A DNA stretch of 64,000 bases from the NCBI RefSeq assembly GCF_000019965.1, contig NC_010571.1, forward strand, positions 2,675,001 through 2,739,000, given 5' to 3'. The notes under the pieces were generated by a model. It made no database searches, had not been told where the DNA came from, and saw only the letters and a list, made by a program, of their open reading frames with translations. The position numbers and the translations under genes are program-made. Position 1 is the stretch's first letter; every line of letters starts with the position of its first letter. Source of the stretch: Opitutus terrae PB90-1 (GTDB taxonomy: Bacteria > Verrucomicrobiota > Verrucomicrobiia > Opitutales > Opitutaceae). This document shows positions 15,043 to 23,457 of this stretch, one piece after another.

Positions 15043-16047
15043 ATGCCGAAAAAGCCCGCCGGGGAGGAGGCTCCGAAAAAGCTCTCCTCCTACACGATCA
15101 AACTCGACGACGCCCAGATGGAGAAGCTGCGCGGGATCTGCGAGGCGCGCGGGTTCACGCCGGTCGAGGTGGCTTACACGCGGTTCGCGTTCAAATCGGA
15201 CCCGGCGCGGATCAATCTCGCCGCCTACACCAGCGGCAAGGTGGTCGTGGCCGGCAAGGGCACGGAGGAGTTTGTCACGATGACGCTCGAGCCGGAGATC
15301 ACCGGCGCGGCCAAGCTGGGCTACGACGAGGTGCTGCACCCCGACTGGTTCGAGCCGCATGCCGGTCTCGACGAGAGCGGCAAGGGCGACTTTTTCGGAC
15401 CGGTGATCGCGGCGACCGTCATCGCGGAGAAGCCCGCGATCGAGGCGTGGCGCAAGGCGGGCGTGCAGGATTCCAAGAAGATCGCGGAGACGCGGATCAT
15501 CGAATTGGACAAACTCATCCGCGAAACGCCGGGCGTGGTGGTGCGCACGTGCTATTGCGGCATGCCGAAATACAACGAGCTGATGGCGCGGCCCGGCGCG
15601 AACCTGAACCGGCTGCTCGCCTGGCAGCATGCGACCGCGCTGGACCAGGCGCTGGCGGCCAAGCCGGTGAAGTGGGGGCTGCTCGACCAGTTTACCGAGC
15701 AGCCGCTGGCGCAGCGCGAGCTCGCGAAAAAGGGCGTGAAGGAGTTCGAGCTCAAAATGCGCACGCGAGCGGAAGAGGATCCGGTGGTCGCGGCGGCATC
15801 GGTCGTGGCGCGTGCGGAATTCGTGCGGCAGATGCACCAGCTCTCGAAGCGGTTTGGCGCGAAGCTCCAAAAGGGCGCGGGGCCGCTGGTGAAGGAGCAG
15901 GCGGCACAGATCATCGCGAAATTCGGGGCGCGGGCCCTCGGCGATTTCGCCAAGCTGCACTTCCGCACGGCCTACGAAGTTGTGTCAGCGGCAGGTAAAC
16001 TGGATGAGTTGCCGCTGCCCGAACCGAAGGAGAAGATGGAATGGTGA
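15043..16047 (+). CDS. rnhC: Ribonuclease HIII
   Basis: A 334-aa enzyme that degrades the RNA strand of RNA-DNA hybrids. An N-terminal TBP-like substrate-binding domain (about 10-95, with FTPVEVAYTRFAFKSDPARI) is characteristic of RNase HIII rather than HII. The catalytic DESGKGDFFGP motif follows, then DSKK and LLDQF segments and the late Asp in RAEEDPVVAAASVVAR. ATG 15043 overlaps the CATG that could also start a longer mutY. A second RNase H gene, rnhB, begins 105 bp downstream. Confidence 0.95.
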   Translation: MPKKPAGEEAPKKLSSYTIKLDDAQMEKLRGICEARGFTPVEVAYTRFAFKSDPARINLAAYTSGKVVVAGKGTEEFVTMTLEPEITGAAKLGYDEVLHPDWFEPHAGLDESGKGDFFGPVIAATVIAEKPAIEAWRKAGVQDSKKIAETRIIELDKLIRETPGVVVRTCYCGMPKYNELMARPGANLNRLLAWQHATALDQALAAKPVKWGLLDQFTEQPLAQRELAKKGVKEFELKMRTRAEEDPVVAAASVVARAEFVRQMHQLSKRFGAKLQKGAGPLVKEQAAQIIAKFGARALGDFAKLHFRTAYEVVSAAGKLDELPLPEPKEKMEW

Positions 16048-16071
16048 AGGAAAACGGGGATCAACCGGTAG

Positions 16072-16093
16072 GGCGGCGAGTACTCTCGCCGCC
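16072..16093. repeat. Perfect GC hairpin between rnhC and rnhB
   Basis: GGCGGCGAG-TACT-CTCGCCGCC has 9-bp arms. There is no T-run. It is one of several unrelated GC palindromes that occupy spacers in this window. Confidence 0.75.
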
Positions 16094-16152
16094 GCAGGCA
16101 TCGTTCGTAGTCCCGGTGCGGAGCGAAATCCGCGCCCTGCCAGTCTAAATCC

Positions 16153-16938
16153 ATGCCGAAACGCAGACAGCTTCGCGCGTTTGACCTGAAACAAATCGAG
16201 GGGCTCAGCGGACTCATCGGCGTCGATGAGGCCGGCCGTGGCGCGCTGGCCGGTCCCGTGGTCGCCGGCGCCGTGATGGTCACCAAGGAATTTCTCGAGG
16301 GCCGGTGGGCCGTGACGAAGGCCGGCCGGGTGAACGATTCGAAGCAGCTCACGCCGGCGATGCGGGAGGAGCTGTGGGCGGAGTTCGAAGAACTGGTGAA
16401 CCAAGGTCAGATCCACGCGACCTTCGGCGTTGCCGATGTGGCCGAGGTGGAACAGCTGAACATCCTCGGTGCGACCAAGCTGGCGATGCAGCGCGCACTC
16501 GAAGCGATCTATCCACCGTCCGCGTTTCAGCAGAAAACGGAGCCGGATCTGTTCACCTCGGCGGAGGAGCTGGCGGCCTATCAGCCGACGGTGTCGTGCC
16601 GGATCCTGCTCGACGGGCTCGCGATGCGGAAGTTTCCGTATCCGCACCACAGCATCATCAGCGGGGACGCGCGTTCGCTGTGCATCGCGATGGCTTCGAT
16701 CGTCGCGAAGGTGCAGCGCGACCGGCTGATGTGCGAGCTCGAGCTCAAGCATCCCGGGTATGGATTCGCGCAGCACAAGGGTTACGGCACGCCCGAGCAC
16801 TGCGAGGCGCTCCTGCGGCTGGGGCGCTGCGCGCAGCACCGCGATCTGTTCCTGCGAAAACTCTTCGCGCAACGAATGGATCCGGCGCAGATGGAGTTCC
16901 TGGTCGCGGAAACGACGGCGCTGATCGAGGAGGAGTAG
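16153..16938 (+). CDS. rnhB: Ribonuclease HII
   Basis: A 261-aa type 2 RNase H that cuts at ribonucleotides embedded in DNA. The catalytic motif GVDEAGRGALAGPVVAGAV, VNDSKQLTPAMRE, the Asp in ILLDGLA and SIVAKVQRDRLM are all present, with HKGYGTPEH near the C-terminus. It is somewhat longer than the usual 200-220 aa because of a region between about 115 and 150 (YPPSAFQQKTEPDLFTSAEE). ATG 16153 gives a normal N-terminus. Placed in tandem with rnhC. Confidence 0.94.
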   Translation: MPKRRQLRAFDLKQIEGLSGLIGVDEAGRGALAGPVVAGAVMVTKEFLEGRWAVTKAGRVNDSKQLTPAMREELWAEFEELVNQGQIHATFGVADVAEVEQLNILGATKLAMQRALEAIYPPSAFQQKTEPDLFTSAEELAAYQPTVSCRILLDGLAMRKFPYPHHSIISGDARSLCIAMASIVAKVQRDRLMCELELKHPGYGFAQHKGYGTPEHCEALLRLGRCAQHRDLFLRKLFAQRMDPAQMEFLVAETTALIEEE

Positions 16939-16950
16939 GGGGCTGCGGGA

Positions 16951-17058
16951 TGTAGGGCCGGCGCTCGCCTGCGGTGAGCCTGACGAACCCGCCGCGGGCC
17001 GCGAGCGCGTGCGGAACATCGTTCTCCTTCTCGGCCGCCGGTGAACGGCGGCCCTACA
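16951..17058. repeat. Inverted repeat between rnhB and the histidine kinase
   Basis: The outer ends TGTAGGGC and GCCCTACA are inverted copies. An inner perfect hairpin, GGCCGCCG-GTGAA-CGGCGGCC, lies at 17033-17053. The spacer holds nothing else recognisable. Confidence 0.7.
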
Positions 17059-17146
17059 TTGCTGTGGCGCGAGGAGGGTATCGCGGCGTCCGACCATTTT
17101 CGCCCGCTCCTTGCCAACCCGCGATCGACTGGCCACAACTGCGCGC

Positions 17147-18334
17147 ATGCCGGGCAAGAAAAATTCATCGCTTGATCGCGTGCTGGGCCGCGTGGAGGCG
17201 CTCGACTCCGTCAACCTCACGAACCTGGTGCAGCGGCTCGCGCGTGAACGCGGGTTGTTCGAGGAGATCTTCAACACGCTGCAGGAAGGCGTGCTCGTCC
17301 TCGGCGCTGATGCGCGGATCGAATACGCCAATGGCGCGGCCCAGCGGCTGATCGGACTCGGCGACGAAGATCTTTCCGGCCAGACGCTCTGGCGGCTCGC
17401 GCCCGGATTGCGGCCGTCGCTGGAACCGGCACTGGGGCGCAACGGCGTTTCGGCGCTGCCGGTCGTGGCGCGGGAGTTCGAGCTCACTTACCCGGAGCCT
17501 CGCACCGTGCGGCTCTACATGGTGCCGTTCCGGATGGAGAACCGGGGCGGGCCGCGGCGGTTCGCGGTGATTCTCTCGGACATCACGCTGGAGAAACGCA
17601 CCACCGAGGCGCGGATCGAGAACGAGCGCACCTCGTCGATCCTCCTGCTGGCGGCGGGCGTGGCGCACGAGCTAGGCAATCCGCTCAATTCGCTGACGAT
17701 CCACCTGCAGCTGATGGAGCGGCGGCTGAAGAAGGCGAGAACCGCGAAGGACAAGGACGTGGCCGCGCTCGAGGATTCGGTTGCGATCTGTCGCGCGGAG
17801 GTGCGGCGGCTCGATGGCATCATCACCAATTTTCTCGAGGCCGTCCGGCCGCGCGTGCCGGATTTGGTGGAGACACAGCTCGCCCAGGTGCTCAACGAAG
17901 TGCTGCGGTTCCAGCAGGGCGAGCTCGCGGATCGCGGGATCGAGGTCGAGGTGGAAACGCCCGCCGACCTGCCGCTGGTGATGGCGGACCGGAATCAGGT
18001 GAAACAGGTGTTCTTTAACATTATGAAGAACGCCGCGGACGCGATGCAGCCGGGCGGGCGGCTGCGGGTCCGTTCCCACGCGGACGACGACAACGTTTAC
18101 CTACTGTTCGGCGACAACGGTGCGGGGATCAAGCAGGAGGACTTGATCAGGCTCTTCCAGCCGTACCACACGACCAAGGCTGGCGGCCACGGGCTCGGGC
18201 TGATGATCGTGCAGCGGATCATGCGCGATCATGGCGGGCAGATCGGCATCGAGAGCAAGGAAGGCGTCGGCACGCTCGTCACGCTGCAGTTCCCCCGCCG
18301 GGACCGGCGCGTGCGGATGCTGGAACAGGGATGA
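17147..18334 (+). CDS. NtrB-like soluble PAS histidine kinase
   Basis: A 395-aa sensor kinase with no membrane segment. An N-terminal PAS domain spans about 35-150 (FNTLQEGVLVLGADARIEYAN). The dimerisation/H-box is AAGVAHELGNPLNSL (His174). The HATPase domain shows N-box FFNIMKNAADAMQPGG, G1 FGDNGAGIKQEDL, F-box LFQPYHTTK and G2 GGHGLGLMIVQ. It probably phosphorylates the sigma54 activator encoded at 20145. Between the two lie an ECF sigma factor and two envelope genes, the first of which overlaps this stop by 4 bp. ATG 17147 is preferred over 17111. Confidence 0.92.
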   Translation: MPGKKNSSLDRVLGRVEALDSVNLTNLVQRLARERGLFEEIFNTLQEGVLVLGADARIEYANGAAQRLIGLGDEDLSGQTLWRLAPGLRPSLEPALGRNGVSALPVVAREFELTYPEPRTVRLYMVPFRMENRGGPRRFAVILSDITLEKRTTEARIENERTSSILLLAAGVAHELGNPLNSLTIHLQLMERRLKKARTAKDKDVAALEDSVAICRAEVRRLDGIITNFLEAVRPRVPDLVETQLAQVLNEVLRFQQGELADRGIEVEVETPADLPLVMADRNQVKQVFFNIMKNAADAMQPGGRLRVRSHADDDNVYLLFGDNGAGIKQEDLIRLFQPYHTTKAGGHGLGLMIVQRIMRDHGGQIGIESKEGVGTLVTLQFPRRDRRVRMLEQG

Positions 18335-19083
18335 CTTCCCGGCGCGCCGTCAGGGCATGTCTGATGCGCGCGTCCGGCTGCGAGATACGGCGGTTGCGGA
18401 AGCCGCGCACTCTCCGGGCGATAACGTCGATCCTGCGAAGAAAGATTGCAGGCCGGGGGGCGGTCCGAAATGAAAGTCAAATCCGCAACTTCCCAACAGC
18501 TCCTCCGTCAGGCCAGACAGACGCATGCTCCCTCTCGGAACAGTCTGCAGCGGCCGCACTCGGCGACTTGGTTCGCCAAGCGCAACAGGGCGACGAGAAC
18601 GCCCAGCGGACGCTTGTGATCAATTATCAGCGCCGGTTGGCCGGGTTCATCTACGCGATCACGGGTCGCAGCGATGCGGTGGAGGATCTGGCGCAGCAGG
18701 TGTTCATCAAGATGATCCGCGCCCTCGGGCGGCTGCACGAGGTGGCGCAATTCGAGGCGTGGCTGTTCCGGCTCGCCCGCAACACCTGCATCGATCATCT
18801 GCGCCGGCAGAAGCTGCGGCGGATTTTCACGCCCTTCGGCGCGGAGCACGAGAATGTGCCCGAGCCGGCCGGCGCCGTCGATTCCGAGGAACTCGATGCG
18901 CTGCGGCATGCGCTGCAGCAACTGCCGCCCAAGGACCGCGCGCTGCTCGCGCTCGCGCAGGAAGGGCGCAGCCAGGTGGAGATGGCCGCGGTCACCGGCA
19001 CGAGCGTGATGGCCGTGAAGGCCCGGCTGCACCGCGCCCGCGAAAAACTCCGTCAACACTATCAACGACCACATGAAACCTGA
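18331..19083 (+). CDS. ECF RNA polymerase sigma factor
   Basis: Region 2 (VRQAQQGDENAQRTLVINYQ with SDAVEDLAQQVFIKMIRALG) and region 4 (LQQLPPKDRALLALAQEGRS with VMAVKARLHRAREKLR) are clear. Sigma-70 similarity begins only near nucleotide 18560. The ATG at 18331 (ATGA overlap with the kinase) gives 250 aa with an atypical 75-residue basic leader. An in-frame ATG at 18364 is possible, and no good start lies nearer the domain. The 3' end overlaps the next small gene by 11 bp, so sigma, membrane protein and periplasmic protein are likely co-translated. Confidence 0.88.
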   Translation: MTSRRAVRACLMRASGCEIRRLRKPRTLRAITSILRRKIAGRGAVRNESQIRNFPTAPPSGQTDACSLSEQSAAAALGDLVRQAQQGDENAQRTLVINYQRRLAGFIYAITGRSDAVEDLAQQVFIKMIRALGRLHEVAQFEAWLFRLARNTCIDHLRRQKLRRIFTPFGAEHENVPEPAGAVDSEELDALRHALQQLPPKDRALLALAQEGRSQVEMAAVTGTSVMAVKARLHRAREKLRQHYQRPHET

Positions 19084-19342
19084 AACCGACGCCTGGTTCG
19101 CCTTGAATGAGCACGCCGCCCGTCTGCTCCGCCCCGGATTTGCGGAGCGCACGTTGCGCGCGGCGCGAGCCGTCGCGCCGACGTTCGCCAGCCAATGCCT
19201 GTTGAGCGCTGCCACCGCCACCGTTTGCCTGGTGGTGATCTTCTTCGTTCACGCCCGGGTCACCGCCGATGAAACCGCCCGCAATCTCGCGGGCTGGGAA
19301 CAGATCGCCGCGGAAACCGAGCAGTTGAGCCTGCTCCGATGA
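19073..19342 (+). CDS. Small single-pass membrane protein, possible anti-sigma factor
   Basis: An 89-aa protein with a cytoplasmic N-terminal half (about 1-43) and one transmembrane helix (about 44-63, LLSAATATVCLVVIFFV). A short outer tail follows. Its position directly after the ECF gene (11-bp overlap) and before a periplasmic CpxP-like gene (4-bp overlap) is what one expects for an anti-sigma factor. No zinc-binding HxxxCxxC motif is present, so the assignment is by context only. Confidence 0.72.
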   Translation: MKPETDAWFALNEHAARLLRPGFAERTLRAARAVAPTFASQCLLSAATATVCLVVIFFVHARVTADETARNLAGWEQIAAETEQLSLLR

Positions 19343-19992
19343 AACAACGCCTGTTGATTGCGGTGCTGACGGTGATCGTGCTCGGCGCGGGCTACGGGGC
19401 CGGCGTGTGGACGGAGCGCAATTCGTGCAAGATTCCGAAACCGCCGCAGCTGCTTGGCGAGTTGTCCCCGGAGAAGAAGACCGGCGCCGCGCCCGCGAAA
19501 TCCCCGGCGCCGAATCCGGCGCATCTCGCCGCGGAGATCGAGCGGCTGCGGCCGCAAGTGGAGCATTTCCGCGCGCGGATGCTCGAGATCGATCGCGAGA
19601 TGGATCAGGACATCCTCACCATCCTCGATCCGCGGCAGCGCGAGACGTTTCAGGGCATCATCAAGAAATACGCCGACCTGCGCGAGAAAGAGGACGCCGC
19701 GCTCAACGCGCCCACGCCGTTGACCTCCGAGGAAATCATCCGGCTGCAGCAGAAGCCGCTCTACAAGATGCTCGCGATCGTCGTCGTGCCGATGCGACTG
19801 GAGTGGAATACGAAGGATCTCAATCTCACGCCCGAGCAGCAGGCGCAACTGCGCACGATTTTGGAGCAGCGCCGGACGAAGTTCCTCGAACTCGTGGATT
19901 CCTCCCCGCCGCCGAGCCTGACGCTGAGCCAGCTCGCGCCGATCGCGCAACGGCTGGTCAGCGAAAAGGAAGCGGAGAAGCAAAAGAAGTAG
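19339..19992 (+). CDS. Periplasmic helical protein, CpxP/LTXXQ-like
   Basis: A 217-aa protein with a signal anchor (about 4-24, LIAVLTVIVLGAGYGAGVW). A Pro/Ala-rich linker leads to a helical periplasmic domain with charged coiled-coil segments and an LTxxQ-like motif (LNLTPEQQAQLRTILEQRR). CpxP/Spy/zinc-resistance proteins use such motifs as envelope stress sensors or chaperones. It overlaps the preceding membrane protein by 4 bp (ATGA), so it may form a sensor complex with it, controlling the ECF sigma factor. The function is inferred from layout. Confidence 0.72.
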   Translation: MKQRLLIAVLTVIVLGAGYGAGVWTERNSCKIPKPPQLLGELSPEKKTGAAPAKSPAPNPAHLAAEIERLRPQVEHFRARMLEIDREMDQDILTILDPRQRETFQGIIKKYADLREKEDAALNAPTPLTSEEIIRLQQKPLYKMLAIVVVPMRLEWNTKDLNLTPEQQAQLRTILEQRRTKFLELVDSSPPPSLTLSQLAPIAQRLVSEKEAEKQKK

Positions 19993-20007
19993 CGGGGCGG
20001 TGATGGG

Positions 20008-20094
20008 GCATGGGCGTCTCGCCCATGCGCTGCGCTTGGTTCTCTCGGCATCGGCGGCGCGCTGGCTCCGCGGGCGGGACGCCCGTGCCATGGG
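20008..20094. repeat. GC palindromes in the spacer before the NtrC-type gene
   Basis: GCATGGGCG-TCT-CGCCCATGC is a perfect 9-bp hairpin at 20008-20028. It is followed by GGGCGGGACGCCC near 20072-20084. A similar (but not identical) unit is at 29611-29629. Confidence 0.65.
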
Positions 20095-20144
20095 TTCCCG
20101 CTTTCCATTTGACCCTTCCGATGGCGCGGACTGACTGCTAGCTC

Positions 20145-21548
20145 ATGGTGCCGAGCGTTTTGATCGTCGATGACGAAAAGCACACGCGCGAGGGTTTGCA
20201 GCAGGCGCTGGTCGACAGCTACGACGTGTCACTGGCTGCGAGCGCGGACGAGGCGTTCAACCTGATGGATGCGCAGCCGTTCGACGTGATCGTCACGGAC
20301 CTGCGCATGCCGGGCAAATCGGGGCTGAAGGTGATCGACAAGGCGCTGGCGCAGCCGAACCGGCCCGCCGTGCTGATGATGACCGCTTACGGCAACATCG
20401 AGACGGCGGTCGAGGCGATGAAGCGCGGCGCGGTGGATTTCCTGACCAAGCCGGTGAACATCGAGCGCCTGGAGGTGCTGATCCAGCGGGCGCTGAAGGC
20501 CAAGACGCTCGAGGTCGAGGTGAAGCAGCTGCACGAGCGGCTCGACGAGAAGTTCAGTTTCGAAGGCATCATCGGCAACTCGCCCAAGCTGCACGAAGTC
20601 ATCGACCGGGTGAAACTGGTCGCGCCGTCGCGCGCGACGATCCTGATCGAAGGCGAGTCCGGCACCGGCAAGGAGCTGATCGCCCAGGCGATTCACCAGT
20701 CGAGCTCGCGGTCGCGCGGGCCGTTCCTCGCGGTGCACTGCGCGGCGCTGTCGGAGAACCTGCTCGAGAGCGAGCTGTTCGGCCACGAGCGAGGCTCGTT
20801 CACCGGCGCCACGGAACGACGGATCGGCCGGTTCGAGTCCGCCGACGGCGGCACGCTGTTTCTTGACGAAATCGGCGAGATATCCGCGTCGACGCAGGTG
20901 AAGCTGCTGCGGTTCCTGGAGACGAAATCGATCGAGCGCGTCGGCGGTTCCAAGCCGATCGATCTCGATGTGCGGCTGGTGGCGGCAACGAACCGCACTC
21001 TCGAACAACTTGTGCGCGACGGGAAGTTCCGCGAGGACCTTTTCTTCCGGCTGAACGTGGTGCGAATCACCATGCCGCCGCTGCGCGAGCGCGCGGAGGA
21101 CGTTCCACTGCTGCTCGGGCACTACATCACGGCGTTCTCCGAGGAAAACGGCGTCCCGCCGCTGACGATCGAGCCGGGCGCGCTGGCCACGCTGCAGGCG
21201 TATCCGTGGCCCGGCAACATCCGCGAGCTGCGGAACTTTTGTGAGAACGCCGTGGTGTTGCGGCGCGGCCGCAGCCTCTCGGAATACGACCTCGAACCGA
21301 GATACCGGGACGCCACCCTGGCGGGCGCGACCGGCCCGGCACCGACGCCGGGCGCGCCGGGCTCGACCGTACTCGGCGGCGCGGTGCCGACGTCGTTCTC
21401 CGTCGAGGAAAACGAAAAGCGACTGTTGCGAGAGGCGCTGATCAAGTCGCGCGGCAACCGCACCAAGGCCGCCGAGCTGATGGGCATCAGCCGGCGCACG
21501 CTGCATCGCAAGATCGCGCAGTGGCCCGAGCTCGACGTCGTGGACTAG
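20145..21548 (+). CDS. Sigma54-dependent response regulator, NtrC family
   Basis: A 467-aa activator with three domains. The receiver has phospho-acceptor Asp52 in [13 protein letters not shown]. The AAA+ domain has Walker A GESGTGKE (170-177), a GSFTGA loop (217-222) in place of canonical GAFTGA, and Walker [12 protein letters not shown]. The Fis-type helix-turn-helix is at the C-terminus ([19 protein letters not shown]). It should act with sigma54 at -24/-12 promoters and pair with the NtrB-like kinase at 17147. It lies immediately upstream of exopolysaccharide-type genes, which are plausible targets. Confidence 0.93.
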   Translation: MVPSVLIVDDEKHTREGLQQALVDSYDVSLAASADEAFNLMDAQPFDVIVTDLRMPGKSGLKVIDKALAQPNRPAVLMMTAYGNIETAVEAMKRGAVDFLTKPVNIERLEVLIQRALKAKTLEVEVKQLHERLDEKFSFEGIIGNSPKLHEVIDRVKLVAPSRATILIEGESGTGKELIAQAIHQSSSRSRGPFLAVHCAALSENLLESELFGHERGSFTGATERRIGRFESADGGTLFLDEIGEISASTQVKLLRFLETKSIERVGGSKPIDLDVRLVAATNRTLEQLVRDGKFREDLFFRLNVVRITMPPLRERAEDVPLLLGHYITAFSEENGVPPLTIEPGALATLQAYPWPGNIRELRNFCENAVVLRRGRSLSEYDLEPRYRDATLAGATGPAPTPGAPGSTVLGGAVPTSFSVEENEKRLLREALIKSRGNRTKAAELMGISRRTLHRKIAQWPELDVVD

Positions 21549-21570
21549 CCCGGACGCCTGTCCTGCCCGC

Positions 21571-23403
21571 ATGCCGCGACCGCGCACTCTCCAGGAGCTG
21601 ATTCACTGGCTCGAATTGGGCGCCGGCGCGCGTTGGATCCGGCTGGCGGCGACGCTGCTGGGCGTGCTGGTGCTGTCGCTGCTCGTCGCCTGGAAACAAT
21701 TTCACGGCGCGACCAGCGAGGCGACGCTGCTGCAGGCGGGGCTGGGACGACAGCTCGCGGAAGGGCGGGGGTTCTCGTCCCCGGTCAATTACCCGCAAGC
21801 CGCCGCGTTTCTTGAGCAGCACGGACGGAAGTTCGATGCGGCGAGGCCGTATCCTGAGCTCTACCACGCGCCGCTTTACGGGATGGTGATCGCGGGCGCG
21901 TTGGGGCTGCTGCCCGGCGAATCGCGTGGCGCGTTGTTCGCGTCACCGCCTGTGCCGCCGGACGGATTTGCGGCCGACTATCTCCTGCTCGGGATCAATG
22001 TCGTGCTCCTGTGGCTCGCCGTCGGACTGACTTTCCGACTGGGCCGGGAACTGTTCAACGCGCGCACCGGCTGGCTCGCCATGGCGGGGGTGTTGCTGTC
22101 GGTCGGTGTCTGGCAGCAGACGGTCGTGCTGAGTGGCGCGCCTTTGCTGATGGTGCTCGCGCTGGCGGCGTTCCTTGTCTGGCACCGCGCGGAAGGGTGG
22201 GCGGAAAGTGGCGGCGCCGTGACGGCGGATCGCGGCGCCTGGGGGCGGCTGGCCGCACGGCGCGAAACCTGGCTGGCGCTGCTTGGCCTGATTTGCGGGC
22301 TGCTGTTCCTTGCCGAATATTCCGCGGGAGCGTTGGTGATCGTGGCCCTCGGTTATGCGGCGCTGCGGTTTCGCGGGCGTGCGCGCTGGCTGGCGCTGGC
22401 CGCCGTGGCGGCGGGGTTCGCGGTGACGGCCGGTCCCTGGATCGTGCGAAATCTGGCGGTGAGCGGCACGCCCACGGGGCTTGCGATTCAGAATGTCGCC
22501 TTGAAGGCGGGCGATCCCACGGCAGAACCGGCGGCATTCCGCAACACCCTCGCCGCCGAGCTGCCGCGGATCAATTTGAACAAAGTCGGGAACAAGACGC
22601 TCACCAGCCTGCAGGAAAGCGTGCAGGCGCGGCTCTGGTCGGGTGGGGCGATGTGGTTCACGGCGTTCTTCGTGGCCGGGTGCATTTACACGTTTCGCGC
22701 CGCGGCGGTGAACCGGCTGCGCTGGCTGTTCATGCTCGCGCTGGCGGTGCTGCTGGTCGCGCAGGCGGCGCTGAACTCCGGTGAGAGCGAACGACTGGTC
22801 GCCGGCTGGCTCGCGCCGGTGATCATCGTGTTTGGCGCGGGATTCTTCTTTGTGCTGATCGAGAGCAACGCGCAGCTCAGCCAGTGGCCGCGACTCTGCG
22901 CCACCGCCTTGCTCTGCGTGCACGCGCTGCCGTTGCTGCGTGATGCGATCGAGCCGCGCCGGCTGCATTTCCAGTATCCGCCTTATTTCCCCGGGCTTTT
23001 CATCGGGATGCGCCAGGAGCTGGAGCGGCGCGACGCCGATCAGCGCTTCGGCCTGATGGCGGATGTGCCGGCCGGCGCCGCGTGGTATGGCGGACAACGG
23101 GTCTGGTCGCAGCCGGTGAAGCTCCGCGATTTTTATGCGATAACGCTCGAGCAACCGCTGGCCGAACTGCTGCTCACGCCGCGGACGCTGGACCGGCCGT
23201 TTTTCTCCGAGCTCGCCGCGCGTCCGGTCGTGCCGGGCTCGCTGCAGCGTGCGACCGATCTGTTCGGCGAGTGGGGCCGGATCTACGCCGGCCTGTTCAC
23301 CGGCCGGCTGCCGCCGGAGTTTCCCTTGAGCGCGCCGCAGAAACTCGCGGAGAACCTGTACGTGTTGATGAACCCAGCGCTGCCCCCGCCGCGGGGAAAG
23401 TAA
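21571..23403 (+). CDS. Polytopic membrane protein, GT39/ArnT-like glycosyltransferase
   Basis: A 610-aa protein with roughly 10-12 hydrophobic helices and a loop-rich C-terminal region. The N-terminal arrangement (helix, then a loop SEATLLQAGLGRQLAEGRGF) parallels the first periplasmic loop of GT39/PMT-type lipid-linked sugar transferases. Here the usual acidic catalytic Asp-Glu pair reads TSEA. It is 22 bp after the NtrC-type gene and upstream of a barrel and a BY-kinase, so a role in sugar or exopolysaccharide assembly is likely. The specific reaction is unknown. Confidence 0.75.
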   Translation: MPRPRTLQELIHWLELGAGARWIRLAATLLGVLVLSLLVAWKQFHGATSEATLLQAGLGRQLAEGRGFSSPVNYPQAAAFLEQHGRKFDAARPYPELYHAPLYGMVIAGALGLLPGESRGALFASPPVPPDGFAADYLLLGINVVLLWLAVGLTFRLGRELFNARTGWLAMAGVLLSVGVWQQTVVLSGAPLLMVLALAAFLVWHRAEGWAESGGAVTADRGAWGRLAARRETWLALLGLICGLLFLAEYSAGALVIVALGYAALRFRGRARWLALAAVAAGFAVTAGPWIVRNLAVSGTPTGLAIQNVALKAGDPTAEPAAFRNTLAAELPRINLNKVGNKTLTSLQESVQARLWSGGAMWFTAFFVAGCIYTFRAAAVNRLRWLFMLALAVLLVAQAALNSGESERLVAGWLAPVIIVFGAGFFFVLIESNAQLSQWPRLCATALLCVHALPLLRDAIEPRRLHFQYPPYFPGLFIGMRQELERRDADQRFGLMADVPAGAAWYGGQRVWSQPVKLRDFYAITLEQPLAELLLTPRTLDRPFFSELAARPVVPGSLQRATDLFGEWGRIYAGLFTGRLPPEFPLSAPQKLAENLYVLMNPALPPPRGK

Positions 23404-23457
23404 TTGAACCCCGTGGCGGCGGCGACGTAGCGTCAGTCCGCTCCAGATTTCAAACTG

